This document shows, piece by piece, positions 8,180 through 16,687 of a stretch of 64,000 nt of DNA. The stretch is from Thermoplasmata archaeon. Lineage in GTDB: Archaea; Thermoplasmatota; Thermoplasmata; Thermoplasmatales; Thermoplasmataceae. Under the pieces are notes generated by a model. It had not been told where the DNA came from. It did not search any database and worked only from the letters and a program-made list of their open reading frames with translations. The stretch spans positions 1 through 64,000 of the forward strand of contig JAJZZX010000007.1 in NCBI GenBank assembly GCA_021797355.1, in the 5' to 3' direction. Position 1 is the first letter of the stretch, and each line of letters starts with the position of its first letter. The position numbers and the translations under genes are program-made.

Positions 8180-8545
8180 ATGGCAAGAAGACAGATTATG
8201 TGGATAATATGGTCAGTGTATATTGTCATATTCATACTATTAGACTTCTTAATACCATATTTTCTGCCAAGGTATGCTGGGGACACTGATTTTCTCCCAT
8301 TCTTCTTCTTTTTCCCCTTTTTCTGGATAGGCGGAAGGAGGAGAACCAGCGGAGGTGGCCAAAATTCTCCACAGCCAGTCGACGATTCAGGCAAGCATCA
8401 CGGCGAGATATTTACCGCCTCAAACAAATACGATTATGATGAGTTCGGTATTCCAAGGAGGAAGAACTCAAGCAGAATATTTTACATAATAGGGGCTGCA
8501 ATCATTATCATCGGCATTGCAGTATCGCTAATTATCTTCTTCTGA
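8180..8545 (+). CDS. Small membrane protein with two membrane helices
   Basis: The 121-residue protein has a hydrophobic segment at about residues 10-28 and a Phe-rich run at about 35-50, then a polar Gly/Ser/Asp linker. It ends in a C-terminal helix (IFYIIGAAIIIIGIAVSLII). The N-terminus (MARRQIMWIIW) suggests the start is inside. The layout is like a tail-anchored or two-pass envelope protein. It lies between the small protein at 7866 and the antiporter at 8611 on the same strand, and a TATA-like box before 8611 suggests the antiporter is separately transcribed. I know no family for it. Confidence 0.6.
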   Translation: MARRQIMWIIWSVYIVIFILLDFLIPYFLPRYAGDTDFLPFFFFFPFFWIGGRRRTSGGGQNSPQPVDDSGKHHGEIFTASNKYDYDEFGIPRRKNSSRIFYIIGAAIIIIGIAVSLIIFF

Positions 8546-8610
8546 AGGAATATGAGTGCCAGTACGCATGGAAAACATATATTAGCAAATGCAGGTTAGA
8601 GAAAAGGATT

Positions 8611-9789
8611 ATGACTCTTATCTCATCAATATTCATTCTCCTTTTCGTTGCCCTCGTTGTAGGGGAACTTTTGAACAGGTTTGGGGTCCCGTCTGTTGTA
8701 GGCGAGCTCCTCACTGGCCTCGTTCTTGGGCCAGCCATACTTGGGATAGTGAAACCCAATCAAGTTTACAGCGGCATATCGGAGGTCGCGCTATTCTTCA
8801 TAGTTCTCCTCATAGGGGTAGAGGCAACAACGGATTCGCTCAGGAAGAACTACAAACAGGCACTCGTCCTGTCTGCGACGAGCTTCATGATTCCTGTTGC
8901 TGCCATGTATTTTGTATCAACAATGATCTTCGGGCTGGATAACATCCAGTCCATTGTCATTTCAGTTTCGATTGGGGTACCTTCCATATCAATCATATCG
9001 GTCATCCTGAAAAATTTCGGAATGATGAAGATCCGGGCTGGGCACCTAATACTGGCCAGTGTTGTGATAACCGACATCCTTGCTTTCGCAATAGCATCAA
9101 TAGTCTCGGACCCTAAGGCCATCTATTATGAGGTTCCGGGAATTGCCGTATTCCTAATTCTCTTCTTTCTGCTTGACATGGAGATAAGAAAGCACTCCAG
9201 TGCTGTCGTGGAACTCTTCAAGAAACTCCACGCAACAGAAAGGGGCGAGAAGATCATATTTGGGTCAATAATACTGTCTGGCCTCATTATTTCAAGTATA
9301 TTTGAAATAATCGGAATCACATATGTACTTGGTGCATTCTTCGCGGGCATAATAATCAGCGACGTTGTTGTGGGTGAGGAACTGCAGGGAATCCTAACAA
9401 GAACACTTTCCCGCATAAACGACAGCTTCTTTATCCCAATATTCTTTGCAATAGCCGGGCTAAACAGCGTTTTGCCTCCTAGCGGTACGATTTACCTGAT
9501 GATTGGGCTGATTGCAGTGGACATAGTGATTGCAGTTCCACTGGACTTCTTCTATGGGAGAGCCATATTCCAGCACATCAGGGCGAAAACCGGCACAGGA
9601 ATTCTGGGTGGAAGGGGGGCTGTTGGTGTCATTATCGCAACAGTTGCACTCAGTTCCGGCATAATTAGCAAAAACCTCTATTCCGCTGCAGTATTTGCTA
9701 CCGTAATCATATCGGTGATCCTTCCGCCCCTGGTAAAAAAGGAGGATATATCGATTCCAGAAGGCGCAAGGGAATCATTTTACTACTGA
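8611..9789 (+). CDS. CPA2-type cation/proton antiporter
   Basis: The 392-residue protein has about 12 membrane helices and is a Na+/H+ exchanger-domain protein of the KefB/NapA type. It has an N-terminal GVPSVVGELLTGLVLGPAILG, the canonical first-helix motif, and a core helix with a conserved acid (ASVVITDILAF). It has no C-terminal TrkA-N/RCK domain. It would exchange Na+ or K+ for protons at the cytoplasmic membrane, a basic need in acid environments. A TATA box at about 8574-8584 precedes the ATG. The last 15 bases overlap the convergent Lrp-type regulator gene. Confidence 0.88.
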   Translation: MTLISSIFILLFVALVVGELLNRFGVPSVVGELLTGLVLGPAILGIVKPNQVYSGISEVALFFIVLLIGVEATTDSLRKNYKQALVLSATSFMIPVAAMYFVSTMIFGLDNIQSIVISVSIGVPSISIISVILKNFGMMKIRAGHLILASVVITDILAFAIASIVSDPKAIYYEVPGIAVFLILFFLLDMEIRKHSSAVVELFKKLHATERGEKIIFGSIILSGLIISSIFEIIGITYVLGAFFAGIIISDVVVGEELQGILTRTLSRINDSFFIPIFFAIAGLNSVLPPSGTIYLMIGLIAVDIVIAVPLDFFYGRAIFQHIRAKTGTGILGGRGAVGVIIATVALSSGIISKNLYSAAVFATVIISVILPPLVKKEDISIPEGARESFYY

Positions 9790-10206
9790 GAATACAGACA
9801 CGGTCTCCGTCTTTTCAACTCCACCTGTGGCGCGAAGCTTGTCCAGTACAAAATCGCCCACCTCCTCTATGGTTCCTGACCTCACCTTCACCATCATGTC
9901 CCACTGCCCCGCTATTATGTAAACCTCCTCTACCTCAGGGAACTTGGCGATCTTTTCAGCCAGTTGCCTCTGTGTTACCTTTCCGTCCGGGCTGTACGAA
10001 ACGAAGATGAAAGACACCACTGGAAGTCCAATGGCCTTGTAGTCGGGCACTATTGTAAATTTCTTTATAACTCCGTCACGCACCATTCCCTGGATCCTTT
10101 CATAGACTGTTACCCGGGGAATATCAAGTTCCTTGGAAATGTCTGAAATCTTGTCCCGCCCGTGGTCCACCAGATAATTGAAGATCTTCTGATCCTTTGC
10201 ATCCAT
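9775..10206 (-). CDS. Lrp/AsnC-family transcriptional regulator
   Basis: The 143-residue protein has the standard two-domain Lrp layout: an N-terminal helix-turn-helix (ISDISKELDIPRVTVYERIQ, residues about 18-37) and a C-terminal RAM/AsnC ligand domain (VVSFIFVSY ... VEEVYIIAGQWDMMVKV). Lrp proteins form octamers and respond to amino acids. It is divergent from an asparagine-synthetase-type gene (10338) across a 131-bp region containing two dyads, so control of that gene and itself is likely. In bacteria AsnC controls asnA, but here this is inference from arrangement. The 3' end overlaps the antiporter gene by 15 bases. Confidence 0.92.
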   Translation of the reverse strand: MDAKDQKIFNYLVDHGRDKISDISKELDIPRVTVYERIQGMVRDGVIKKFTIVPDYKAIGLPVVSFIFVSYSPDGKVTQRQLAEKIAKFPEVEEVYIIAGQWDMMVKVRSGTIEEVGDFVLDKLRATGGVEKTETVSVFSVVK

Positions 10207-10236
10207 ATAATGTCATTCAAAAGTCATATATAAATT

Positions 10237-10251
10237 TAGACATAGTGTCTA
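10237..10251. promoter_or_regulatory. Dyad TAGACA-N3-TGTCTA at the Lrp-type promoter
   Basis: A perfect 6+6 inverted repeat with a 3-base spacer lies immediately upstream of the TATA box (about 10224-10233, read on the minus strand) of the Lrp/AsnC gene. The size and position suit an Lrp-type operator. It is visible in the sequence; the binding protein is inferred. Confidence 0.5.
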
Positions 10252-10289
10252 TTCAAACAGGTTAGATACGACGCAGTAAATCAAAATGT

Positions 10290-10302
10290 TCAACTTTGTT
10301 GA
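10290..10302. promoter_or_regulatory. Dyad TCAAC-N3-GTTGA upstream of the asparagine synthetase gene
   Basis: A 5+5 inverted repeat with a 3-base spacer sits just upstream of the TATA-like ATTATTATAGG (about 10308-10318) of the gene starting at 10338. It is the second dyad in the shared divergent region. Short arms make chance occurrence possible. Confidence 0.35.
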
Positions 10303-10337
10303 CAAGCATTATTATAGGCATGGAAAATAACTAATGC

Positions 10338-11270
10338 ATGGAAACGGAAACTGTTTCTGAGCTCATGGACCATATATCGGAAAAGAAACTGGAAATTGCA
10401 CTGAAGATCAACACAACGGTAAGGGCTGAAATGGGAGCATTCCTCAGAGATAGAGGCTTCGTCGAGATACCTCCAGTCATTTTCTCCACCGTTACCGATC
10501 CATTGAACCATCCGGTCTATGACCCATCATTCGAATACGAAGGCACCAGGTACGCGCTCACCAAGAGCATGATATTCCATAAGCAGATAATCGTGCAGAA
10601 GATACCAAAGATATTTACCTTCTCCCCCAACGTGAGGCTTGAGATGCCAGAGAAGGCCAAGACAGGCAGGCATCTCCTCGAGTTCACCCAGCTTGATCTG
10701 GAGGTAAAGGGAGCCACAAGGGAAGAGCTTATGCAGCTTGGTGAAGAACTGTTCATCCACACAGTAAGCAAAGTCATGGAAAAACACAGTGAAGAACTGG
10801 CAATGCTGGGCCGAAAACTGCATGTCCCGGCAAAGCCGTTCAAGGCCTACAAATACACTGAGGCAGAGGCCAGGTACGGCCCTGAATTTGAGTCAATCCT
10901 CTCAGAGAAATCAACAGACCCGTTCTGGATAATTGATATTCCACTGAAGCAGAGGGAGTTCTACGACAGGGAAAAGGACGACGAGCCAGGCATCCTTAGG
11001 GACATGGACCTGATATACCCCGAAGGATACTGTGAAGCCCTGTCGGGAGGGGAGAGGGAATATGATCTTGAGAGGATAAAGGAACGCATCCTTAAGAAGG
11101 GGCAGACTTTTGAGCAGTTCAAGTGGTTTTTGGAGTTCGCCAAGGGAGGGCTTGAACTCTCCTGCGGATTCGGAATAGGCATAGAGAGATTTGTACGTTA
11201 CATCTGCGGGTTCCAGAGGATTGAGGACGTGCATCCCTTCCCAAAGGTTCCAGGGAAAGTATCAGTCTGA
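10338..11270 (+). CDS. AspRS-like archaeal asparagine synthetase
   Basis: The 310-residue protein is the catalytic core of a class IIb aminoacyl-tRNA synthetase without the anticodon-binding domain. Motif 2 (FTFSPNVRLEMPEKAKTGRH) and motif 3 (GLELSCGFGIGIERFVRYI) are both present. Stand-alone AspRS/AsnRS-like cores of this length in archaea are known to make asparagine from aspartate, ammonia and ATP (described in Pyrococcus). The cytoplasmic asparagine synthetase role fits the divergent Lrp/AsnC neighbour. A TATA-like box 20-30 bases before the ATG suggests a leaderless transcript. Aspartyl-tRNA synthesis is unlikely because the anticodon domain is missing. Confidence 0.8.
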   Translation: METETVSELMDHISEKKLEIALKINTTVRAEMGAFLRDRGFVEIPPVIFSTVTDPLNHPVYDPSFEYEGTRYALTKSMIFHKQIIVQKIPKIFTFSPNVRLEMPEKAKTGRHLLEFTQLDLEVKGATREELMQLGEELFIHTVSKVMEKHSEELAMLGRKLHVPAKPFKAYKYTEAEARYGPEFESILSEKSTDPFWIIDIPLKQREFYDREKDDEPGILRDMDLIYPEGYCEALSGGEREYDLERIKERILKKGQTFEQFKWFLEFAKGGLELSCGFGIGIERFVRYICGFQRIEDVHPFPKVPGKVSV

Positions 11271-11271
11271 T

Positions 11272-11291
11272 GGGATAATATCCCCTTTTTT
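11272..11291 (+). terminator. Palindrome plus T6 after the asparagine synthetase gene
   Basis: GGGATAATATCCC at 11272-11284 is followed by CTTTTTT, directly after the stop codon. The dyad and T-run together look like an intrinsic terminator. The archaeal polymerase would mainly respond to the T-run. Confidence 0.5.
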
Positions 11292-11356
11292 GCCAAATAT
11301 ATAAATTATCCTGATCGTTCCTGGTTACTATTTATATTATCCGGCAATAACAGTGC

Positions 11357-12085
11357 ATGGTAGATCTTATAAGAGAATCCATGGCCGGAAAAGCCGCAGC
11401 AGTTATTGGAGTTGGCCCGGGGCAGGGTATTTCAACAGTGAGAATGCTAATAAACTTTGGCGCAAAGGTTGCCATTGTATCAAGGAGCGGGAATACATTT
11501 GGCCTTGTTGAATCGTCAACGATCAAGGCATACAAGGCAGATGCCACAGATGAATCGCAACTCCTGGCAGTTAGGGACAGAATCCTTGCCGACTACGGTT
11601 CCCTGGACTTTGTCATATCAAATGTCGGCACATGGGAAAAATTACCCGGCGAATTTCCCGAGATCAAGGATTTCGAGCGCATGATCCGGATTAACCTCTC
11701 ATCTCACCTCTCTGTCCTCAGGATATTTTCAAAGCCAATGAAAGCCAAGGGCGGATCCTTTGTGCTTGTAGGTGCGTCAAAGCACATATTCAGGGGAAAT
11801 GACCTTGCCTACAATGTTTCAAAATCTGGCATAGAGGAGCTGACAAGGAAGTCAGCTGAAATTCTAAGACAGTCAAATATACGGGTAAATGCCGTAATGC
11901 CGGGAAGCGTGGGTAAGGAGGACACGTACTACAAAGTTTTCCCTTTCAACTTCACAAAGTTCTCCGAGAGAAGGGAACTGGAGCCAATCGAGGTGGCTAT
12001 GGTCTCCACCTTCCTGGCAAGTGAGATGTCGCTTGGCATCAACGGGCAGTGCATAAACGTTGATCACGGGTTGAATACTTACTAA
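11357..12085 (+). CDS. Short-chain dehydrogenase/reductase (SDR)
   Basis: The 242-residue Rossmann protein has a glycine-rich nucleotide loop (VIGVGPGQGIS, about residues 14-24), the structural SNVGTWE (the NAG-like motif) and the catalytic YNVSKSG (Y-x3-K). It also has VNAVMPG after the active site and an SDR-type tail (GINGQCINVDHGL). These mark a classical NAD(P)-dependent SDR of the FabG group. The substrate cannot be read from the sequence. The usual TGxxxGxG loop is modified to GVGPGQG. A TATA box (TATTTATATTA, about 11330-11340) lies about 20 bases before the ATG, suggesting leaderless expression. The convergent methyltransferase follows 4 bases after the stop. Confidence 0.88.
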   Translation: MVDLIRESMAGKAAAVIGVGPGQGISTVRMLINFGAKVAIVSRSGNTFGLVESSTIKAYKADATDESQLLAVRDRILADYGSLDFVISNVGTWEKLPGEFPEIKDFERMIRINLSSHLSVLRIFSKPMKAKGGSFVLVGASKHIFRGNDLAYNVSKSGIEELTRKSAEILRQSNIRVNAVMPGSVGKEDTYYKVFPFNFTKFSERRELEPIEVAMVSTFLASEMSLGINGQCINVDHGLNTY

Positions 12086-12089
12086 GGAT

Positions 12090-12866
12090 TCATGGCTTCA
12101 CAGCCATGACCATCCACTGGTCGACCTCAAGGGAAATGAGATCACCTCCAGAAATCTTGACGCTGAAATATCTCCGGGATTTCTCATCCATGGATAGGAT
12201 GTATTCTTTAACCTGCTCAATCTGTTCGCCGTTCCTTGCAGTCCTAGCAGCCCATTCCTTGAATTCATAGGTTTTTCTCACAGTTTCCTCTCTTATTATT
12301 GAGAAGCCTGCACCATTGAGCATCTTTTTCCACTGGCTGATGGTGCTGCATCTCACGTGGCTTTGGTCTCTCAGCTTCTCAAACGTATTCATGTCATTGT
12401 CCAGAACCGGATCTTCTGGGGCAACATTATCGATCATGACAAATGTGCCTCCATGCATAAGGACCCTGCTGGCCTGTTGCAGAAACTGGGCCTTTTCCTT
12501 GAAATGATGGGGAGCAATCCTGCATGTGACAAGGTGGAAAGCCTCACTGAGGAATGGAAGATTTTCCGCATCTGCAATAACATAAATGACATTTTCCGCA
12601 CCTGCCTCCTCAAGTGATCTTCTGGCTGCCTGAAGCATTTCCATTGTAATGTCTGCAGCAACCACGAGGCTAACATGTGGTGATAAGGTCCTGGCCACAT
12701 GCCCTCCTCCAGTGGCAATGTCAAGGCATTTCCATGAATCTGAAGGCCTTGCCCAGTCAAGAATTTTCCCAAGATCACTTCCCTGAGAGTGCGACCTGCT
12801 CTTCACGTACGCTTCAGCATTCCTTCCAAACTGTTCCTTAACAAGGTCTTTTTCTTTTGGCTCCAT
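12090..12866 (-). CDS. SAM-dependent methyltransferase (class I, UbiE-like)
   Basis: The 258-residue protein has the Rossmann motif I CLDIATGGGHVARTLS (about residues 44-59), motif II with an acidic end (VVAADITMEML), and the post-motif ADAENLPFLSEAFHLVTCRI typical of Methyltransf_11/UbiE-like enzymes. It transfers methyl from S-adenosylmethionine to a small molecule that cannot be named from sequence. It converges with the SDR gene (4-base gap) and is divergent from the aldehyde dehydrogenase at 12982. Quinone methylation is one possibility; there is no neighbour evidence for it. Confidence 0.85.
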   Translation of the reverse strand: MEPKEKDLVKEQFGRNAEAYVKSRSHSQGSDLGKILDWARPSDSWKCLDIATGGGHVARTLSPHVSLVVAADITMEMLQAARRSLEEAGAENVIYVIADAENLPFLSEAFHLVTCRIAPHHFKEKAQFLQQASRVLMHGGTFVMIDNVAPEDPVLDNDMNTFEKLRDQSHVRCSTISQWKKMLNGAGFSIIREETVRKTYEFKEWAARTARNGEQIEQVKEYILSMDEKSRRYFSVKISGGDLISLEVDQWMVMAVKP

Positions 12867-12981
12867 AACGGCCCTTACATTCAGTCATTATGCAACTAAG
12901 TTTCGCCTATCATCCATGCTTCCCTGGTTCCATTAGGGCATGCTGGTAATTTTTAAAGTATTTTGAAAGCATCACCATGTC

Positions 12982-14529
12982 ATGTTCGAAAACGAGAAGA
13001 CATTTGTCAGAATGCAGAAAGCCGGCAAGGAATCAGAGTTTCACAGGCTGTATGAGGAGGCACTCAAGGCGGCAGAAAAGTATCTGCACAAGGAGTATCC
13101 AATAATTGTAGGCAACGAGATCACGGAAAAGGAAAAGATAAGCGACATAAGCCCTATTGACGGCTCTGAAATAGCTAAATTCCAGATGGCTTCACCGGAA
13201 AGCATCAACAGGGCACTGGACATTCTCCATTCCGGGTGGAAAGGCTGGTACGAGAAAGGTTACGTGGAGAGGGCCAGGATAATGCTGGATGCCGCGGACA
13301 GGATTGCAGAGGAGAAATACCTCATCTCTGCCCTGCTTGCGTACGAAAATGGGAAGAACCGCACGGAAGCAATGGCCGACGTGGACGAGGGCATAGATTT
13401 CCTGAGGTATTATGCACTTAACATGATTGAGAACCAGGGCTTCGCAAAGCTGACTGGCAAGGGCTATGACAATGAGGAAAGCTTCAGCATAATGAAGCCG
13501 TATGGCGTTTTTGCAGTTATACCGCCTTTCAACTTCTACGCCATAACAGTTGGCATGACTGCAGGGCCGTTGACTGTTGGAAACTCTGTTCTCCTGAAAT
13601 CTTCCAGCGATATTCCCATATCAACCTATCTCACTGTTAAGATACTGCATGAATGCGGCGTTCCAAAGGAGGCACTGGCATTCATAACTGGATCGGGCAG
13701 CACCGTGGGAAAATACGTGGTTGAGAGCGATAGGGTTTCAGGCATAGTTTTCACTGGATCAAGGGAGGTGGGTATGGACATATACCACAGGGCTCAGGCA
13801 AAAAAGCCAAAGCCTGTCATTACGGAAATGGGTGGCAAGGATGCGGTCATCGTCACGGCAAAGGCTGACCTGTCAAAGGCCGTTGAGGGCGTCTTTAGGG
13901 GAGCCTTTGGCTTCTCAGGCCAAAAATGCAGCGCAACATCACTTGTATATGTTGAGGAAAATATATACGATGAATTTATCAGGAGGCTGAAGGAAAGGTC
14001 AAAGGGCGTGCAGCCGGATGATCCCAGAAAGAAGGAAACCTTTGTGAACCCGGTCGTAAACAGATCAGCATTTGACAAATTCAAGAGCCTGGAGCCAAAA
14101 TTCAAGGAATATGGGGATGTCATAGTTGGTGGAAAGTCCCTGGATAGGCCGGGATATTACGTCGAGGCAACTATAATTGCAAACGTCAAGAGGGACTCCT
14201 ACCTGGCACAGAATGAGCTCTTTCTCCCTGTCCTCGGCATAATAAAGGTCAAGGACCTCAAGGAGGCAGTTGCTGAGATAAACAAATCAGAATACGGCCT
14301 GACCGGCGGCATCTTCACTGAGGACTATGACGAGATACAGTATTACTTTAACAATGTGGAAGTAGGGGTTATATATGCAAACAGGACACGTGGGGCCAGC
14401 ACAGGTGCAATGGTGGGGTCACAGCCATTTGTTGGATGGAAGCTGAGCGGGAGCAGCGGAAAAGGTACGGGGTCATATTACTATCTTCCACAGTTCTTGA
14501 GGGAACAGTCACAGACCATTGCCCACTGA
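12982..14529 (+). CDS. Aldehyde dehydrogenase, probably 1-pyrroline-5-carboxylate dehydrogenase
   Basis: The 515-residue protein has the full ALDH fold: NAD-binding FTGSREVG, catalytic Glu in ITEMGGKDAV, catalytic Cys in FGFSGQKCSATS, and ELFLPVLGI near the C-terminus. The N-terminal pattern (long lead helix, SPIDGSEIAKFQ, ERARIMLDAADRI) and the GQKCSA active site resemble the RocA/PutA P5C dehydrogenases, which oxidise glutamate semialdehyde to glutamate in proline and arginine breakdown. No proline dehydrogenase is in the window, so the substrate call is from family resemblance. Its last 21 bases overlap the convergent lipB gene. Confidence 0.82.
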   Translation: MFENEKTFVRMQKAGKESEFHRLYEEALKAAEKYLHKEYPIIVGNEITEKEKISDISPIDGSEIAKFQMASPESINRALDILHSGWKGWYEKGYVERARIMLDAADRIAEEKYLISALLAYENGKNRTEAMADVDEGIDFLRYYALNMIENQGFAKLTGKGYDNEESFSIMKPYGVFAVIPPFNFYAITVGMTAGPLTVGNSVLLKSSSDIPISTYLTVKILHECGVPKEALAFITGSGSTVGKYVVESDRVSGIVFTGSREVGMDIYHRAQAKKPKPVITEMGGKDAVIVTAKADLSKAVEGVFRGAFGFSGQKCSATSLVYVEENIYDEFIRRLKERSKGVQPDDPRKKETFVNPVVNRSAFDKFKSLEPKFKEYGDVIVGGKSLDRPGYYVEATIIANVKRDSYLAQNELFLPVLGIIKVKDLKEAVAEINKSEYGLTGGIFTEDYDEIQYYFNNVEVGVIYANRTRGASTGAMVGSQPFVGWKLSGSSGKGTGSYYYLPQFLREQSQTIAH

Positions 14530-15249
14530 CAATTCCTCAATCTCCTCAATATTTCTTATAATCCTTGGATTGGACAGCCCCAGGGAAGCAACTAATTTTT
14601 CAATCATTCCGCTTCTCACTTTCCCAATATCCTGGCTTCTGCCTAATTCCTGCTCCATGCTGGTCATGATCTGGGATGGCATCCCGCATGGCATTATGGC
14701 AGAAAATCTTGACAGATCGGTGGAAACATTCAGCGCTATTCCATGCAGTGTGGAGAACCCCCTGACAGCAAGGCCGACTGAACATATCTTCCTGTTGCCG
14801 ACCCATACTCCAGTTTCGCCATGCAACCTCCCCTCCGCAGTAATTCCGTAATCATTGAGCAGCGACACAATGGCATCCTCGACAGCAATGATCAGGTCCC
14901 TGATATTGATGCCCCTATCCTTCAGGTTCACCATGAAATATGAAACAAGCTGTCCAGGTCCATGGTATGTGGCGGACCCTCCCCTCTCAACCTGGAACAC
15001 CTCTATTGAAGAATCCAGAATCTCATCTTGATTCCTGTGAATTCCTGTGGTATAAACATGGGGGTGTGTCAGCATTATGAGCGTGTCCGGGATTAAACCA
15101 TCATTCCTCAGGGCATTAAGCCTCCTCTGAATAGCTAGCATCCTTCCGTATTCCACCTGAGGCAGATCTGCAACAATCCCACTGTAGCTGCTCAATACAG
15201 ACGAATTGGTTAATTCGATATTAATGATCGCAAAATGCCGACATGGCAA
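14509..15249 (-). CDS. lipB: Octanoyl-(acyl carrier protein):protein N-octanoyltransferase
   Basis: The LipB signature is clear: ERGGSATYHGPGQLVSYFMV, catalytic Lys in NRKICSVGLAV, STLHGIALNV and catalytic Cys in IMPCGM. The enzyme moves octanoyl groups to lipoyl domains (2-oxoacid dehydrogenase E2 or GcvH) before sulfur insertion by LipA; neither partner is in this window. The longest frame begins with TTG at 15249. An in-frame TTG at 15195 is the better start by two signs: homology begins close after it, and a TATA-like ATTAATAT at about 15221-15230 lies about 26 bases upstream. The 3' end overlaps the aldehyde dehydrogenase gene by 21 bases. Confidence 0.9.
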   Translation of the reverse strand: MPCRHFAIINIELTNSSVLSSYSGIVADLPQVEYGRMLAIQRRLNALRNDGLIPDTLIMLTHPHVYTTGIHRNQDEILDSSIEVFQVERGGSATYHGPGQLVSYFMVNLKDRGINIRDLIIAVEDAIVSLLNDYGITAEGRLHGETGVWVGNRKICSVGLAVRGFSTLHGIALNVSTDLSRFSAIMPCGMPSQIMTSMEQELGRSQDIGKVRSGMIEKLVASLGLSNPRIIRNIEEIEELSVGNGL

Positions 15250-15335
15250 GCAGGCATATGGGGAGAGGGCACCCCACCGGGAATATTTCTTTTGGGATAA
15301 TCATCATTTAATAGCTGGCAAAGGCATTACGATTC

Positions 15336-16106
15336 ATGATTCCAGACCAGGGGACAATGACCCAGATAATGATACTGCTCAACATTTTCGACGGCGAGAG
15401 GAAGCCCTCTGCCATTGCCAGGAATATTGGCATAACAATCCAGGGAGTTCAGTACCACATGAAGATAATGCTGGGAAAAGGTTTCATCGATGAAGACGAG
15501 AACATAACAAAGGAAGGATTCAATTTCCTGGAAACCGGCCTTTCAAACCTCAGGGACTTCGTATCCCAGAGCATGTCCAGGCTGGATGACGTAGTGACCT
15601 GGGAAGCAATCGCTTTGGCCCCAATTTCGCGGGGTCAGGAAGTTTCCCTGGAAATGAGGGATGGCTATCTTTACGCAAACCCTGCAGCTGCCGGCAGCAG
15701 TGCAAGGGGTAAGTCCCACAACAGCGCCGGCGCCGATGACATTGTTGCCGTAAGTTCCATACAGGGAATAATCGGATTCCCCATGGGGTCTGTGCTCGTA
15801 ACGGTTCTGCCCGACGTGGAACATATTGGTGACAGGACTGACATTTCAGCCAGCATCGAGGTAGAAGCAGCAGGCAGGAAGAAGCTCATAGGTGTAGTTG
15901 GCGAGGAAGCATACGTTATGTGCAGGAAATCGCATATTAATCCTGATCTTCAGTATGCGTCACTCCATTCTGCCTTTGAGGCAGCTGTACGGGGGGTAGA
16001 TTCCCAGATTTTTGTCTCAAATAGACGGTTTCACTATCTTTTATCCGACATTAAGGACCTTCAGGCCAGATACAGGGAAGTAAATGTCAGAATCAAATAT
16101 TTGTGA
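15336..16106 (+). CDS. Winged-helix transcriptional regulator with C-terminal sensor domain
   Basis: The N-terminal 65 residues form a helix-turn-helix (KPSAIARNIGITIQGVQYHM) with a following wing, as in archaeal ArsR/MarR-like regulators. Residues about 85-256 are a mixed alpha/beta region with no catalytic motif that I recognise, ending in IFVSNRRFHYLLSDIKDLQARYREV. This architecture resembles a group of archaeal one-component regulators of unknown ligand. It is divergent from lipB and upstream of speD, separated from the latter by a 180-base AT-rich region. The target is unknown. Confidence 0.65.
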   Translation: MIPDQGTMTQIMILLNIFDGERKPSAIARNIGITIQGVQYHMKIMLGKGFIDEDENITKEGFNFLETGLSNLRDFVSQSMSRLDDVVTWEAIALAPISRGQEVSLEMRDGYLYANPAAAGSSARGKSHNSAGADDIVAVSSIQGIIGFPMGSVLVTVLPDVEHIGDRTDISASIEVEAAGRKKLIGVVGEEAYVMCRKSHINPDLQYASLHSAFEAAVRGVDSQIFVSNRRFHYLLSDIKDLQARYREVNVRIKYL

Positions 16107-16284
16107 TACAATTAATATAATTAATATTACATATAATGAAAGATATTTATCAATCCCTATTGTAAATCCTTATTTTATAAATGCATTGAGATATTTATAA
16201 AAATTCACTGCCATAATAAATATTTAAATATAACATATTAATACGATGGAACATCAACCTGAAGGGTGACATATATGGAGGAAG
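16107..16284 (+). promoter_or_regulatory. AT-rich promoter region upstream of speD
   Basis: This 178-base stretch is strongly AT-rich and contains several TATA-like boxes (for example AAATATTTAAATATAAC near 16220-16236) and a repeated AGATATTTAT word (about 16141 and 16190). It is probably the promoter zone of the speD operon. The repeats may be simple AT-rich coincidence. Confidence 0.4.
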
Positions 16285-16683
16285 ATGGTAGTGGCAGTAG
16301 GTTTTCAAATTCTGGCAGATTTGTATGGTGTGGACCCGGATCTGATCTCAAAAGTCGATAGCTTGTATCCTGTCATTGAGGATGCCGTGAGGGCAGGCAG
16401 CCTTACAAAGATATCGTCTGATTATTATCAGTTTCAGCCCCAGGGTGCCAGTGGCGTTGTTCTTCTGGCAGAGTCGCATCTGTCCTTTCACACCTGGCCG
16501 GAGCATGGGCTTGTGACTCTTGATATATACACCTGTGGTGATCCGAAGGGGGCTGAAGTCGCCTTTGACTACATTGTTGATCAGCTCAGGCCTGACACTA
16601 TGGACTGCAAGAGGCTCAGAAGAGGCACCTCTGTTACAGAGGAGCTGACTGTGGAGAAGCCACAGCACCTCATAATACAGTGA
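16285..16683 (+). CDS. speD: S-adenosylmethionine decarboxylase proenzyme (or its arginine-decarboxylase relative)
   Basis: The 132-residue protein carries the self-cleavage and active-site block LLAESHLSFHTWPEHG, where the chain breaks before Ser to form the pyruvoyl group. It also has YTCGDP with the proton-donor Cys. Length matches the small prokaryotic class. The product, decarboxylated SAM, feeds aminopropyl transfer to spermidine. In some crenarchaea a paralogue decarboxylates arginine instead; sequence reading alone does not separate the two. A GAGGAAG ribosome site ends just before the ATG. The exchanger gene follows after 4 bases, so the two are probably co-transcribed. Confidence 0.88.
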   Translation: MVVAVGFQILADLYGVDPDLISKVDSLYPVIEDAVRAGSLTKISSDYYQFQPQGASGVVLLAESHLSFHTWPEHGLVTLDIYTCGDPKGAEVAFDYIVDQLRPDTMDCKRLRRGTSVTEELTVEKPQHLIIQ

Positions 16684-16687
16684 AAAA

